A stretch of DNA of 64,000 nucleotides from VBDM01 sp035499735 (GTDB taxonomy: Bacteria > Pseudomonadota > Gammaproteobacteria > Burkholderiales > SG8-39). The DNA lies in NCBI GenBank assembly GCA_035499735.1, contig DATJYC010000019.1, forward strand, positions 1 through 64,000, in the 5' to 3' direction. Both the position numbers and the translations under genes were made by a program. The notes below the pieces were generated by a model. That model was not told where the DNA came from and did not search any database. It was given only the letters and a program-made list of their open reading frames with translations. Shown here piece after piece: positions 41,037 to 48,873 of this stretch (position 1 is the first letter of the stretch; the number at the start of each line of letters is the position of its first letter).

Positions 41037-43627
41037 AGAGCCCGAAGGGACTGGATCTTCCCGCTCTCGAGGACGCGGCGCGGCTCGAGGCCGGCGCGCT
41101 CATTTCCCGTCTTGCTTCCTCGCCGGAGGGGCTGACCCGGCGCGAAGCGTCGGCACGCGCCGCGCGCTTCGGCCCGAACGCGGCCGCGCGGGAGCGGCGG
41201 CTCGCGCCGTTCGCGCGCCTAATCCGCCTGTTCCTGAGTCCCCTGTCCCTGCTCCTGCTCGTCCTCGCCGCCCTGGTATGGCTCACCGGCGAGGCCGGCG
41301 GAGCCGCGGTGATCGCCGTCATAGTCGCCCTCTCCGTCCTGCTGTCGTGGTTCCAGGAAGTGCGTTCCGGCAAGGCGGCCGAGCGTCTGCGTGCGATGGT
41401 GCACACGACCGCGACGGTACTGCGTCGCGAGCGCGCCTCGGGCGAGGCCCGCGCGCTGGAGCTCCCCATCGCGAGGCTCGTTCCCGGCGACGTCGTGCGG
41501 CTCGCAGCCGGCGACCTGGTCCCGGCGGACGTGCGCCTGCTCGAGTCCAAGGACCTGTTCGTCGACCAGTCCGCGCTGACCGGGGAATCTATGCCCGCGG
41601 AGAAACACGCTGCCTTGCCGCCGGGCACGGCATCGGCTTTCGAATTGCCCAACATCGCCTTCCTGGGCACGCACGTGGTGAGCGGCACCGCGACCGCGCT
41701 GGTGGTCGCAACGGGCGCGCACACCCGCTTCGGCTCGATCGCGGCATCGATCGGGGCGGAGGGCCAGCCGACGAGCTTCGATCTGGGCGTGAGGCGCTTC
41801 ATCAGGCTGATGCTGCGCTTCATGCTGGTGATGGTGCCGCTGGTCTTCCTCATCAACGGCCTCTCGAAAGGCAACTGGGTCGAGGCCTTCCTGTTCGCGG
41901 TGGCGGTGGCGGTAGGCCTGACGCCCGAGATGCTGCCGATGGTGGTGACCATCAATCTCGCCAAGGGCGCGCTCGCCATGTCACGCAAGAAGGTGATCGT
42001 CAAGCGCCTGAGCGCGATTCAGAACCTGGGCGCGATGAACGTGTTGTGCACCGACAAGACCGGGACGCTGACCCAAAACAAGGTGATTCTCGAGAAGCAC
42101 GTGGATATCGTCGGCGCCGAGAGCGCGCATGTGCTCGAGCTCGCCTACCTCAACAGCCATTTCCAGTCGGGCCTGAAGAACCTCCTCGATGTCGCTGTCC
42201 TCGAGCGTGCCGAGATGCGCGAGCATGTGCATATTCCGCGCAGCTATCGCAAGATCGACGAAGTGCCTTTCGACTTCCGGCGCCGGCGCATGTCGGTCAT
42301 GGTCGCACGCGACCCTACGCACCACGTCCTGATCTGCAAGGGCGCGGTGGAGGAAACCATCGCCGCGTGCGCTCACGTCGAGGAAAGAGGCAAGGTCGTT
42401 CCTCTCACCGCGGCGCACCGCCTGGACCTCCTTCCGGTCATCCGCGGCCTGAACGAGGAAGGCTTCCGCGTGATCGCCGTGGCGTACAAGCACATTCCCG
42501 CCGCGAAAACGGTCTGCAGCCGCGCCGACGAATCGGGGCTGGTGCTGGCCGGCTACATCGCGTTTCTCGATCCGCCCAAGGAGAGCGCTGCCGGCGCCGT
42601 CCGCGCGCTGCGCGATCAGGGCATCGAGGTGAAGGTCCTCACCGGCGACAACGAAGTCGTCACGAAAAAAGTCTGCGGGATGGTGGGGATCGAGACCGGC
42701 ACGGTGGTGCTCGGTGGCGAGCTCGACCGCATGGACGATGCGGCGCTGGCGCAGGCCGCGGAGCGAACCGCGGTGTTCGCGAAGCTCGCGCCCGAGCACA
42801 AGGCACGCATCATCACCGCGCTGCGCGGCGGCGGCCATGTCGTCGGCTACCTGGGCGACGGCATCAACGACGGGCCCGCGCTGCGGGCCGCCGACGCCGG
42901 TGTATCGGTCAGCGGCGCGGCGGACATCGCCAAGGAATCCGCCGACATCATCCTTCTCGAGAAAAGCCTGCTCGTGCTCAGGGACGGGGTGATCGAAGGC
43001 AGGCGCGTGTTCGCGAACGTCGTGAAGTACATCCGCATGGGCGCGAGCTCCGCCTTCGGCAACATGTTCTCCGTGGTGGGGGCGAGCGCCTTCCTGCCCT
43101 TCCTGCCGATGGCGCCGGTTCAGGTGCTGCTGAACAACCTGCTGTACGACTTCTCCCAGACCGCGCTCGCGACCGACAGCGTCGACGCCGCCTACCTCGC
43201 GCGGCCGCGCAAGTGGAACATCGGCAACATCGGCCGTTACATGCTCGCGTTCGGGCCGATCAGCTCGCTGTTCGACTACGCCACCTACTTCACGCTGCTC
43301 TACGCCTTCCACGCGCGCGACAACCCGAGCCTGTTCCAGACCGGCTGGTTCGTCGAGTCGGTGCTTTCGCAGACGCTGATCGTGCACGTGATCCGCACCG
43401 CCGGCGTTCCATTTCTCGAAAGCAGAGCGGCGGCGCCTCTGCTCATCACAACGATCGCGGTCTGCGCCGTCGCCCTGTGGCTGCCGTTCTCGGATTTCGC
43501 AGGCCTGCTGGGATTGACGCCGCTGCCCGCGCGCTACTTCCTCGCGCTGGCCGCCATTCTGTTTTGCTACCTGGTGTTCACGCAGTGGGTGAAAACCGCG
43601 CTGATCCGGCGCTTCGGATTCGATTGA
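41033..43627 (+). CDS. mgtA: P-type ATPase, magnesium-translocating (MgtA/B-like)
   Basis: A 864-residue P3B-type ATPase. T-G-E-S near residue 183 in the actuator domain, phosphorylated Asp in C-T-D-K-T-G-T-L-T-Q near 341, and G-D-G-I-N-D-G-P-A-L near 608. Around it V-I-V-K-R-L-S-A-I-Q-N-L-G-A-M is typical of MgtA rather than Ca2+ or K+ pumps. Ten helices are expected. TTG 41033 overlaps the upstream stop and is the best start. No Mg2+ riboswitch precedes it; control is by the operon's FNR box. Confidence 0.88.
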   Translation: MKSPKGLDLPALEDAARLEAGALISRLASSPEGLTRREASARAARFGPNAAARERRLAPFARLIRLFLSPLSLLLLVLAALVWLTGEAGGAAVIAVIVALSVLLSWFQEVRSGKAAERLRAMVHTTATVLRRERASGEARALELPIARLVPGDVVRLAAGDLVPADVRLLESKDLFVDQSALTGESMPAEKHAALPPGTASAFELPNIAFLGTHVVSGTATALVVATGAHTRFGSIAASIGAEGQPTSFDLGVRRFIRLMLRFMLVMVPLVFLINGLSKGNWVEAFLFAVAVAVGLTPEMLPMVVTINLAKGALAMSRKKVIVKRLSAIQNLGAMNVLCTDKTGTLTQNKVILEKHVDIVGAESAHVLELAYLNSHFQSGLKNLLDVAVLERAEMREHVHIPRSYRKIDEVPFDFRRRRMSVMVARDPTHHVLICKGAVEETIAACAHVEERGKVVPLTAAHRLDLLPVIRGLNEEGFRVIAVAYKHIPAAKTVCSRADESGLVLAGYIAFLDPPKESAAGAVRALRDQGIEVKVLTGDNEVVTKKVCGMVGIETGTVVLGGELDRMDDAALAQAAERTAVFAKLAPEHKARIITALRGGGHVVGYLGDGINDGPALRAADAGVSVSGAADIAKESADIILLEKSLLVLRDGVIEGRRVFANVVKYIRMGASSAFGNMFSVVGASAFLPFLPMAPVQVLLNNLLYDFSQTALATDSVDAAYLARPRKWNIGNIGRYMLAFGPISSLFDYATYFTLLYAFHARDNPSLFQTGWFVESVLSQTLIVHVIRTAGVPFLESRAAAPLLITTIAVCAVALWLPFSDFAGLLGLTPLPARYFLALAAILFCYLVFTQWVKTALIRRFGFD

Positions 43628-43634
43628 GAAGAGT

Positions 43635-43648
43635 TTGAGCCAGATCAA
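43635..43648 (+). promoter_or_regulatory. FNR box TTGAGCCAGATCAA before the desaturase operon
   Basis: One mismatch from the symmetric consensus (TTGAG for TTGAT). It starts 8 bases after the ATPase stop. Class II geometry gives a start near 43683 and a 28-base leader; TTCAAT-like sequence is close to the -10 position. Confidence 0.75.
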
Positions 43649-43710
43649 GAACGCGCCGATTCGCCGAGGGAAAATTCAATCAGTAGCCAACCAGAGAACG
43701 AGAATTGATC

Positions 43711-44886
43711 ATGCTCTTCTACGGCGTGTTGGACTTGCCCTGGTGGGGGTACGCGATCGCCGCCGCGGTTCTCACCCATATCACCATCGTCGCCGTCACG
43801 GTGTTCCTGCACCGGCACCAGGCGCACCGCGCCCTCGATCTCCATCCGGCGCTCAGCCATTTCTTCCGGCTCTGGTTGTGGATGACGACGGGCATGGTGA
43901 CCCGGGAATGGGCCGCCGTGCATCGCAAACACCACGCCAAGTGCGACTCGCCCGAAGACCCGCACAGCCCACAGATCTACGGCATCTCCCGCGTGCTCTG
44001 GGGCGGGGTGTTCCTCTACGTCAAGGCCGCGCGCGATCCCGAAACCCTCGCACGCTACGGCGCCGGCACGCCGAACGACTGGCTGGAACGCAACGTCTAC
44101 TCGAAGTTTCTGATACTGGGGATCACCTTGATGGGCGTGATCGACCTCGTCCTGTTCGGCGTCGTGCCCGGCGTCCTGATCCTGCTGGTGCAGCTCGTGT
44201 GGATCCCGTTCTGGGCTGCCGGCGTGATCAACGGAGTCGGCCACTACTGGGGCTACCGCAACTGGTCCACGCCGGACTGGAGCACGAACATCGTGCCCTG
44301 GGGCGTCCTCATCGGCGGAGAGGAGCTGCACAACAACCATCACGCTTATCCGACTTCCGCCAAGCTCTCGAACAAGTGGTACGAGATCGATATCGGCTGG
44401 CTATACGTGCGCATATTCCAGGCTCTGGGACTTGCGAAGGTGAAGCACGTCGCGCCCAGGCCTCACTTCTCCTCGCCCAAACCGACGGCGGACGTCCAGA
44501 TGCTCCAGTCGGTGATCGCAAACCGGTACGACGTGCTGGCGCAGTACGCCAAGTCCCTCAAGGTCATCTACGCGAAGGAGCTGGGCCGGCTGCGGCGCTT
44601 CGCGCCCGCGGAGGCGCTCTTGTTGCGGGAAATCGAAAGTTCATTGACGCGCAACGAACGGACACTCCGCGAGGCAGAGCTCGCGAAATTGAACGAGACG
44701 CTCCCGAAGTCGCGGGCGCTGCAGACGATGGTTTCGATGCGCCGGGAGCTTGCGGCGCTATGGGAGCGCTCCGCGGCTCCGAGAGACCAGCTCGTCAGGC
44801 AGTTCCAGGATTGGTGCAAGCGCGCAGAATCGAGCGGCATCCGGGCTCTGGCCGACTTTTCGCAGCGCCTGCGCAGTTATGCGTGA
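43711..44886 (+). CDS. Fatty acid delta-9 desaturase with C-terminal extension
   Basis: A 391-residue membrane di-iron enzyme that makes cis double bonds using O2. Three His boxes are present: H34-R-H-Q-A-H39, H71-R-K-H-H75, and H-N-N-H-H near 206-210. Four helices surround them. Residues 250-391 form a long charged helical extension (L-R-E-I-E-S-S-L-T-R-N-E-R-T-L-R) uncommon in desaturases of this size. The short O2-requiring enzyme behind an FNR box is notable. It overlaps the next gene by 8 bases. Confidence 0.9.
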   Translation: MLFYGVLDLPWWGYAIAAAVLTHITIVAVTVFLHRHQAHRALDLHPALSHFFRLWLWMTTGMVTREWAAVHRKHHAKCDSPEDPHSPQIYGISRVLWGGVFLYVKAARDPETLARYGAGTPNDWLERNVYSKFLILGITLMGVIDLVLFGVVPGVLILLVQLVWIPFWAAGVINGVGHYWGYRNWSTPDWSTNIVPWGVLIGGEELHNNHHAYPTSAKLSNKWYEIDIGWLYVRIFQALGLAKVKHVAPRPHFSSPKPTADVQMLQSVIANRYDVLAQYAKSLKVIYAKELGRLRRFAPAEALLLREIESSLTRNERTLREAELAKLNETLPKSRALQTMVSMRRELAALWERSAAPRDQLVRQFQDWCKRAESSGIRALADFSQRLRSYA

Positions 44887-45487
44887 GCGGGCGGCAGCGG
44901 CCCCGACCATCGGAAAGCGTATCACCCTGTTGATCGGGCACCCCGACCCCGCTCCCGGCCGATTCTGTCGCGCGCTCTCGCAGGCGTACGCCGAAGGCGC
45001 GAGACGCGCCGGCCACGAGGTGCGTACGGTCGACGTCGCCAAGATCGATTTCCCCGTGCTGCGAGGAAAAGACGACTGGGAGACGGGCCCGCTGCCCGAG
45101 AACCTGCGCGAGTCGCAGGACGCGATCGGCTGGGCGGAGCACATCGTGCTGGTATTTCCGTTATGGCTGGGAACGATGCCCGCGCTCGTGAAGGCGTTCC
45201 TCGAGCAGGTGCTGCGGCCGGGCTTCGCCGTCGGCGGCGGCGGATCGCCGTGGGAGAAGCGCCTCTCGGGACGCTCGGCGCGCATCGTCGTGACCATGGG
45301 GATGCCGGCCTTCGTGTACCGCTGGGTGTTCGGGGCGCACGGACTGAAAGGCCTCGAGCGCAATGTTCTTTCCTTCGTCGGCATCCGCCCGGTCCGCGAG
45401 ACGCTGATCGGCGGAGTCGAGGGCAAGCCCGAAGCGCGCACGAAGTGGCTGTCGAAGATGCGCGCGCTCGGCGAGGAAGGTCTGTGA
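44879..45487 (+). CDS. NAD(P)H-dependent flavodoxin-like oxidoreductase
   Basis: A 202-residue flavodoxin-fold protein of the KefF/MdaB type. I-T-L-L-I-G-H-P-D-P near residue 14 begins the fold, and F-P-L-W-L-G-T-M-P-A-L-V-K near 93 is the conserved FMN/quinone region. Members reduce quinones or regulate channels. ATG 44879 lies inside the desaturase end and its stop overlaps the next GTG. It could pass electrons to the desaturase, but that is inference from context. Confidence 0.82.
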   Translation: MRERAAAAPTIGKRITLLIGHPDPAPGRFCRALSQAYAEGARRAGHEVRTVDVAKIDFPVLRGKDDWETGPLPENLRESQDAIGWAEHIVLVFPLWLGTMPALVKAFLEQVLRPGFAVGGGGSPWEKRLSGRSARIVVTMGMPAFVYRWVFGAHGLKGLERNVLSFVGIRPVRETLIGGVEGKPEARTKWLSKMRALGEEGL

Positions 45488-45552
45488 GACCAACGCCGGA
45501 TCCTGACCTGCCGGTCGCCGGCCATCAGTTCCGCGCGGTGGCCGAGCCGTGA
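45484..45552 (+). CDS. Possible 22-codon linking ORF
   Basis: GTG 45484 overlaps the oxidoreductase stop (GTGA) and the TGA at 45550-45552 overlaps the next GTG (GTGA). The peptide is V-R-P-T-P-D-P-D-L-P-V-A-G-H-Q-F-R-A-V-A-E-P. Exact coupling on both sides argues for translation. The peptide may only keep ribosomes moving between genes. Confidence 0.35.
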   Translation: MRPTPDPDLPVAGHQFRAVAEP

Positions 45553-45923
45553 CGACCTACGTCGCGATCAAGTACGTTCACGCCGTCGCCGTCGCGGTGA
45601 GCTTGGGCCTGTTCTTCCTTCGCGGCGTCTGGATGATGCTCGATTCGGAGCGTCTGGGTCGCCGCTGGGTGCGGGTCGTGCCGCACGTCAACGACACCGT
45701 CCTCCTCGCCGCCGGCGTCTGGCTTGCGTTCGTGTTGAGACTGTCGCCTGCCACACCCTGGCTCGCGGCGAAGCTCATCGCGCTTCCGGTCCATATCGGC
45801 CTCGGCGCGCTGGCGCTCCGGCCCGGCCGGCCGAAACGCTTGCGCGTCGCGGCCTGGATGGCGGCACTGACCGTGTTCGGCTACATTGTCGCGGTCGCGG
45901 TCACGCGGAGCGCGTCGCTGTGA
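45549..45923 (+). CDS. SirB2-like membrane protein
   Basis: A 124-residue protein with four helices (about 5-25, 44-63, 70-86, 99-118). K-Y-V-H-A-V-A-V-A-V-S near residue 8 and P-H-V-N-D-T-V-L-L near 45, with their histidines, are typical of the SirB family, whose biochemistry is unknown. The GTG at 45549 overlaps the stop of the 22-codon frame, and its own stop overlaps the GTG of nnrS. It is often found near NnrS or respiration genes in Betaproteobacteria. Confidence 0.78.
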   Translation: MTTYVAIKYVHAVAVAVSLGLFFLRGVWMMLDSERLGRRWVRVVPHVNDTVLLAAGVWLAFVLRLSPATPWLAAKLIALPVHIGLGALALRPGRPKRLRVAAWMAALTVFGYIVAVAVTRSASL

Positions 45924-47083
45924 CGCTGTTCGCCTACGGCTTCCGGCCGTTCTTCCTCGCGGCCGGCTTGAGCGCCGCGCTCGTGGTTCCGGCGTGGTTG
46001 CTGATGCTGGGCCAGGGGTCGATGCCGCTCGGCGCGCTGCCTCCGCAGCTGTGGCACGCGCACGAGCTCTTCTACGGCTTCGTCGGCGCCGCGCTCGCCG
46101 GGTTCCTGCTGACCGCGGTGCCGAGCTGGACCGGCGCGAAGGGCTTCGGCGGCGGGCCCCTCGCGGCGGTCGCATTGGCCTGGCTGATCGGGCGCCTCGC
46201 CTTCGCGTTCGCGGACTGGCTGCCTTTCTGGGCGCTCGCCGCAGCCGAGCTCGCCTTCCTGCCCGGGGTCGCGCTGCTTCTCGCGCCTCCGCTGGTGCGC
46301 TCGCGCAACCGCAACACCCCGCTCCTCCTCGTCCTCGCCCTGCTGTGGGTCGCCGACGCCGTGTTTCTCGCGGGACTCGCGCGCCAGGACCCGCTCCTCG
46401 CGAGCGGCAGCCTGCGCATCGCGATCGACCTGATGCTGGTCGTCCTCACCCTGATCGGCGGGCGCATCGTGCCCTCGTTCACCGCCAACGCCCTGCGGCG
46501 GCGGGGCGAGGCGCCCGAGATCCGCAGCTTCGCGCGGCTCGAGCGCGCGGTGATGGCGCTGATGATCGCCGTCGTCGTCGTCGATCTTTGGCGGCCCGAC
46601 GGCGCTGTCGCGGGATGGCTCGCCGCGCTGGTCGCGATCGCTCAGGGCGCGCGGCTCTCCGGCTGGCGCAGCCTGCGCACTCGCGGCGAAGCGATCCTGT
46701 GGGTGCTACACGTCGGGTACGCCTGGCTGCCGATCGGATTCGCGCTCAAGGCGCTGTCGCTGCTGGCCGGCGCCGGCTGGGCGGCGCACTGGGTGCACGC
46801 GCTCACCATGGGCGCCTTCGGCACCATGATCCTCGCCGTGATGACGCGCGCGGCGCTGGGCCACACCGGGCGCGAGCTGACGGTCGGCCGCGCCATCGCG
46901 GCGGCGTACGTCCTTCTCACCCTTGGGGTCGCGGTGCGGGTCTTTGCGCCCGCATTGTGGCCTTCGCATTACCTGTGGACCCTGGTCGCGTCCGGAGTGC
47001 TGTGGACGGCGGCGTTTGCGATTTATCTCGTCGTCTACTCGCCCATCCTCGTGCTCCCGCGGGCGGACGGCAAGCCGGGGTAG
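45920..47083 (+). CDS. nnrS: NnrS family haem-copper membrane protein
   Basis: A 387-residue protein with about twelve helices. N-terminal F-A-Y-G-F-R-P-F-F-L near residue 4, W-H-A-H-E-L-F-Y-G near 44-52, and P-S-F-T-A-N-A-L near 190 are NnrS landmarks; several His sit in helices as potential haem ligands. NnrS is induced with denitrification and lessens nitrosative stress. Here it ends the desaturase operon and so is probably under the same FNR control. Starts GTG 45920, coupled to the SirB gene. Confidence 0.93.
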   Translation: MTLFAYGFRPFFLAAGLSAALVVPAWLLMLGQGSMPLGALPPQLWHAHELFYGFVGAALAGFLLTAVPSWTGAKGFGGGPLAAVALAWLIGRLAFAFADWLPFWALAAAELAFLPGVALLLAPPLVRSRNRNTPLLLVLALLWVADAVFLAGLARQDPLLASGSLRIAIDLMLVVLTLIGGRIVPSFTANALRRRGEAPEIRSFARLERAVMALMIAVVVVDLWRPDGAVAGWLAALVAIAQGARLSGWRSLRTRGEAILWVLHVGYAWLPIGFALKALSLLAGAGWAAHWVHALTMGAFGTMILAVMTRAALGHTGRELTVGRAIAAAYVLLTLGVAVRVFAPALWPSHYLWTLVASGVLWTAAFAIYLVVYSPILVLPRADGKPG

Positions 47084-47089
47084 CCGCGG

Positions 47090-47103
47090 TTGACCTGGGT
47101 CAA
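47090..47103 (+). promoter_or_regulatory. FNR box TTGACCTGGGTCAA before the lipoprotein cytochrome
   Basis: Perfect TTGAC-N4-GTCAA dyad. Class II geometry places the start site at 47138, exactly the second in-frame ATG, with CATCAT (47125-47130) as a 4/6 -10 match. Confidence 0.82.
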
Positions 47104-47128
47104 ATCGCGGGCCGCCGCGTAGGTCATC

Positions 47129-47515
47129 ATGGATGCCATGACGAATCGAATAGCCGCCTGCCTGCTCTCCTGCGCCGTAGCGCTCGCTGCGGGCTGCGCT
47201 TCGCCGCCGGAGCAAGCCCCGCCACCGATGGTCAGCGCGGACCGCGGCGGCGATCTCTACCGCGACAACTGCAACGCCTGCCACACCGCGCAGGTGCATT
47301 GGCGCGAGAAGCGCCTGGTGCGAACGTGGGACGATCTGGTTTTCCAGATTGCGCGCTGGCAGGGGATCGCGGATCTCCGATGGAGCCAGGAGGAGATCGC
47401 GGACGTGGCCGCCTACCTGAACGCCGTCTTCTACGATCTGCCGTGCCCGGCGGCCGGCTGCCGCGGCATGGGCGTCAGTGAAACGAAAGGCAGTCCGGTC
47501 GCCAGGCGTCCCTGA
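47129..47515 (+). CDS. Monohaem c-type cytochrome, lipoprotein
   Basis: A 128-residue protein with a lipoprotein leader, lipobox A-L-A-A-G-C (Cys23), and one haem motif C-N-A-C-H near residues 48-52. A late helix E-E-I-A-D-V-A-A-Y-L-N is typical of class I cytochromes, though no Met ligand is seen in the usual place; Met115 in R-G-M-G is a candidate. The ATG at 47138 gives the normal leader M-T-N-R-I-A-A-C and agrees with the FNR-predicted start. It converges on the octaheme gene, 11 bases away, and may be its redox partner. Confidence 0.85.
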   Translation: MDAMTNRIAACLLSCAVALAAGCASPPEQAPPPMVSADRGGDLYRDNCNACHTAQVHWREKRLVRTWDDLVFQIARWQGIADLRWSQEEIADVAAYLNAVFYDLPCPAAGCRGMGVSETKGSPVARRP

Positions 47516-47526
47516 AGGCCGATGCG

Positions 47527-48873
47527 CTATTTCGCTGGCGCCTCGGAGGTCCCGTAGCGCTCCTCGTAGAACTTCCTGATCTTCTCGAGCTGCTCCTTGC
47601 TCATGCCCTTCAGGAACCACTCGTGCCTCACGTCGCTGCCGATGTATTTCCTGGTCAGCTCGTCGTAGAGCTCCGGTCCCGCGACGCGCTTCACTTCCGG
47701 CAGGAACTCCGTGTAGAAGTTCTTGGCGACTTCGTAGATCCCGTGCCACCAGGCGTAATCGGGCCCCGACATCGCCGCCCCGTGGCGCGCGCGCCGGCCC
47801 TCGTGGTGCCATAGCTCGTAGTAGATCCAGTCGAGCTTGTCGTCGAAGTCCGCGGGCGTGAGCTTGCCCCGCTTCATGAGCTCGTCGCGGATGGCGGTCG
47901 CGGGCTTCGCGAACTTGTCGTTATAGAGGTTCACCAGGCCGTCGAACTGCCGGTAGAAGCCCTCGACGAAGGGCTGCGCGTGGCAGTTGCCGCACACGTC
48001 CTGCATGTCGGCGCGCCTCTTGTCCGCGTTCTCGAGCTTCTTGGAGATCGGCGGCCTCAGCGTCCAGGAGATGCGCGTGCCGACGTCGTGCGTCGCCGGC
48101 TGGTTCGGGGTCGCGCCCATGTGGCAGGTCGCGCAGGTCGGCGCCGCGCTGTAGTCCCGGCCGACGACCCACGAGCTCTTGTCCATGTTGAGGCGGCTCT
48201 TGTTGGCGGCGTACAGGATGCCGTGCTTGGACTCCTGGTAGACCTCGATCTGCGGATGGTCCGGCCCGAGATGGCACTTGCCGCAGGCCTCGGGCTCGCG
48301 CGCCTGGGCCTTCGAGAAGCTGTGCCGCGCGTGGCAGGCGCTGCACGAGCCGAGCGAGCCGTCTGGATTGATCCTGCCGATGCCGGTGTTCGGCCAGGTG
48401 GTCGTGTCGAGCTTGCCGCCGGCGAGCACTTTCACCTTCGACCCGTGGCACTGCACGCAGCCGACCGCCACCGCCTCGGGACCGCCGACGACCTCGCCCA
48501 GGAAGTTGTCGAGCGAGTCGAGGATGTTCCCCGCCTTCGCGTGGTGGCTCGCGGTCATCTCGTTGACTTCCCGCGCGTGGCAGCGGGCGCAGTCCTTGGG
48601 CGTGACGAGGATCGCGATGGTGAAGCCGTTGTGGTCCATCGCATCGGCGTCGCCCTTGTCCGCCTTGTGGCAGCCGTAGCAGTCCACGCCCCTGGCCGCG
48701 TGCTTCGAAAGCCTCCATTCCCTCACGAACGCGGGCGACTGCGCCTGGTGGCAGGCGACGCAGGCCTGGCCTTCCTTGGAGATCTTCGCCTTGGGCTCGG
48801 CGGCCAGCGCCGTCGAAGCACATGCGGCGATGCACGCGCTCGCGAGGAAGGCGCGTGCCGCGAAGCTCAGCAC
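47527..48873 (-). CDS. Octaheme cytochrome c, hydroxylamine oxidoreductase (HAO) family
   Basis: A 448-residue periplasmic protein with a signal peptide (A-L-A before A-E-P-K) and eight C-x2-C-H haem sites: CVACH, CYGCH, CARCH, CVQCH, CSACH, CGKCH, CATCH, CGNCH. The C-terminal half carries W355-H-H-E-G-R-R361 and G-P-D-Y373-x2-W-H-G, the HAO-family helical region. HAO relatives oxidise hydroxylamine, or reduce nitrite or hydroxylamine. It is the last gene of the hydrogenase operon; GTG 48873 lies inside the hynL end (7-base overlap), preceded by AGGG. Such a pairing is unusual. Confidence 0.9.
   Translation of the reverse strand: MLSFAARAFLASACIAACASTALAAEPKAKISKEGQACVACHQAQSPAFVREWRLSKHAARGVDCYGCHKADKGDADAMDHNGFTIAILVTPKDCARCHAREVNEMTASHHAKAGNILDSLDNFLGEVVGGPEAVAVGCVQCHGSKVKVLAGGKLDTTTWPNTGIGRINPDGSLGSCSACHARHSFSKAQAREPEACGKCHLGPDHPQIEVYQESKHGILYAANKSRLNMDKSSWVVGRDYSAAPTCATCHMGATPNQPATHDVGTRISWTLRPPISKKLENADKRRADMQDVCGNCHAQPFVEGFYRQFDGLVNLYNDKFAKPATAIRDELMKRGKLTPADFDDKLDWIYYELWHHEGRRARHGAAMSGPDYAWWHGIYEVAKNFYTEFLPEVKRVAGPELYDELTRKYIGSDVRHEWFLKGMSKEQLEKIRKFYEERYGTSEAPAK

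Noticed and set aside
41033..41100. Mg2+ riboswitch or leader before the P-type ATPase
   Set aside because: The gene overlaps the upstream stop, so there is no leader.
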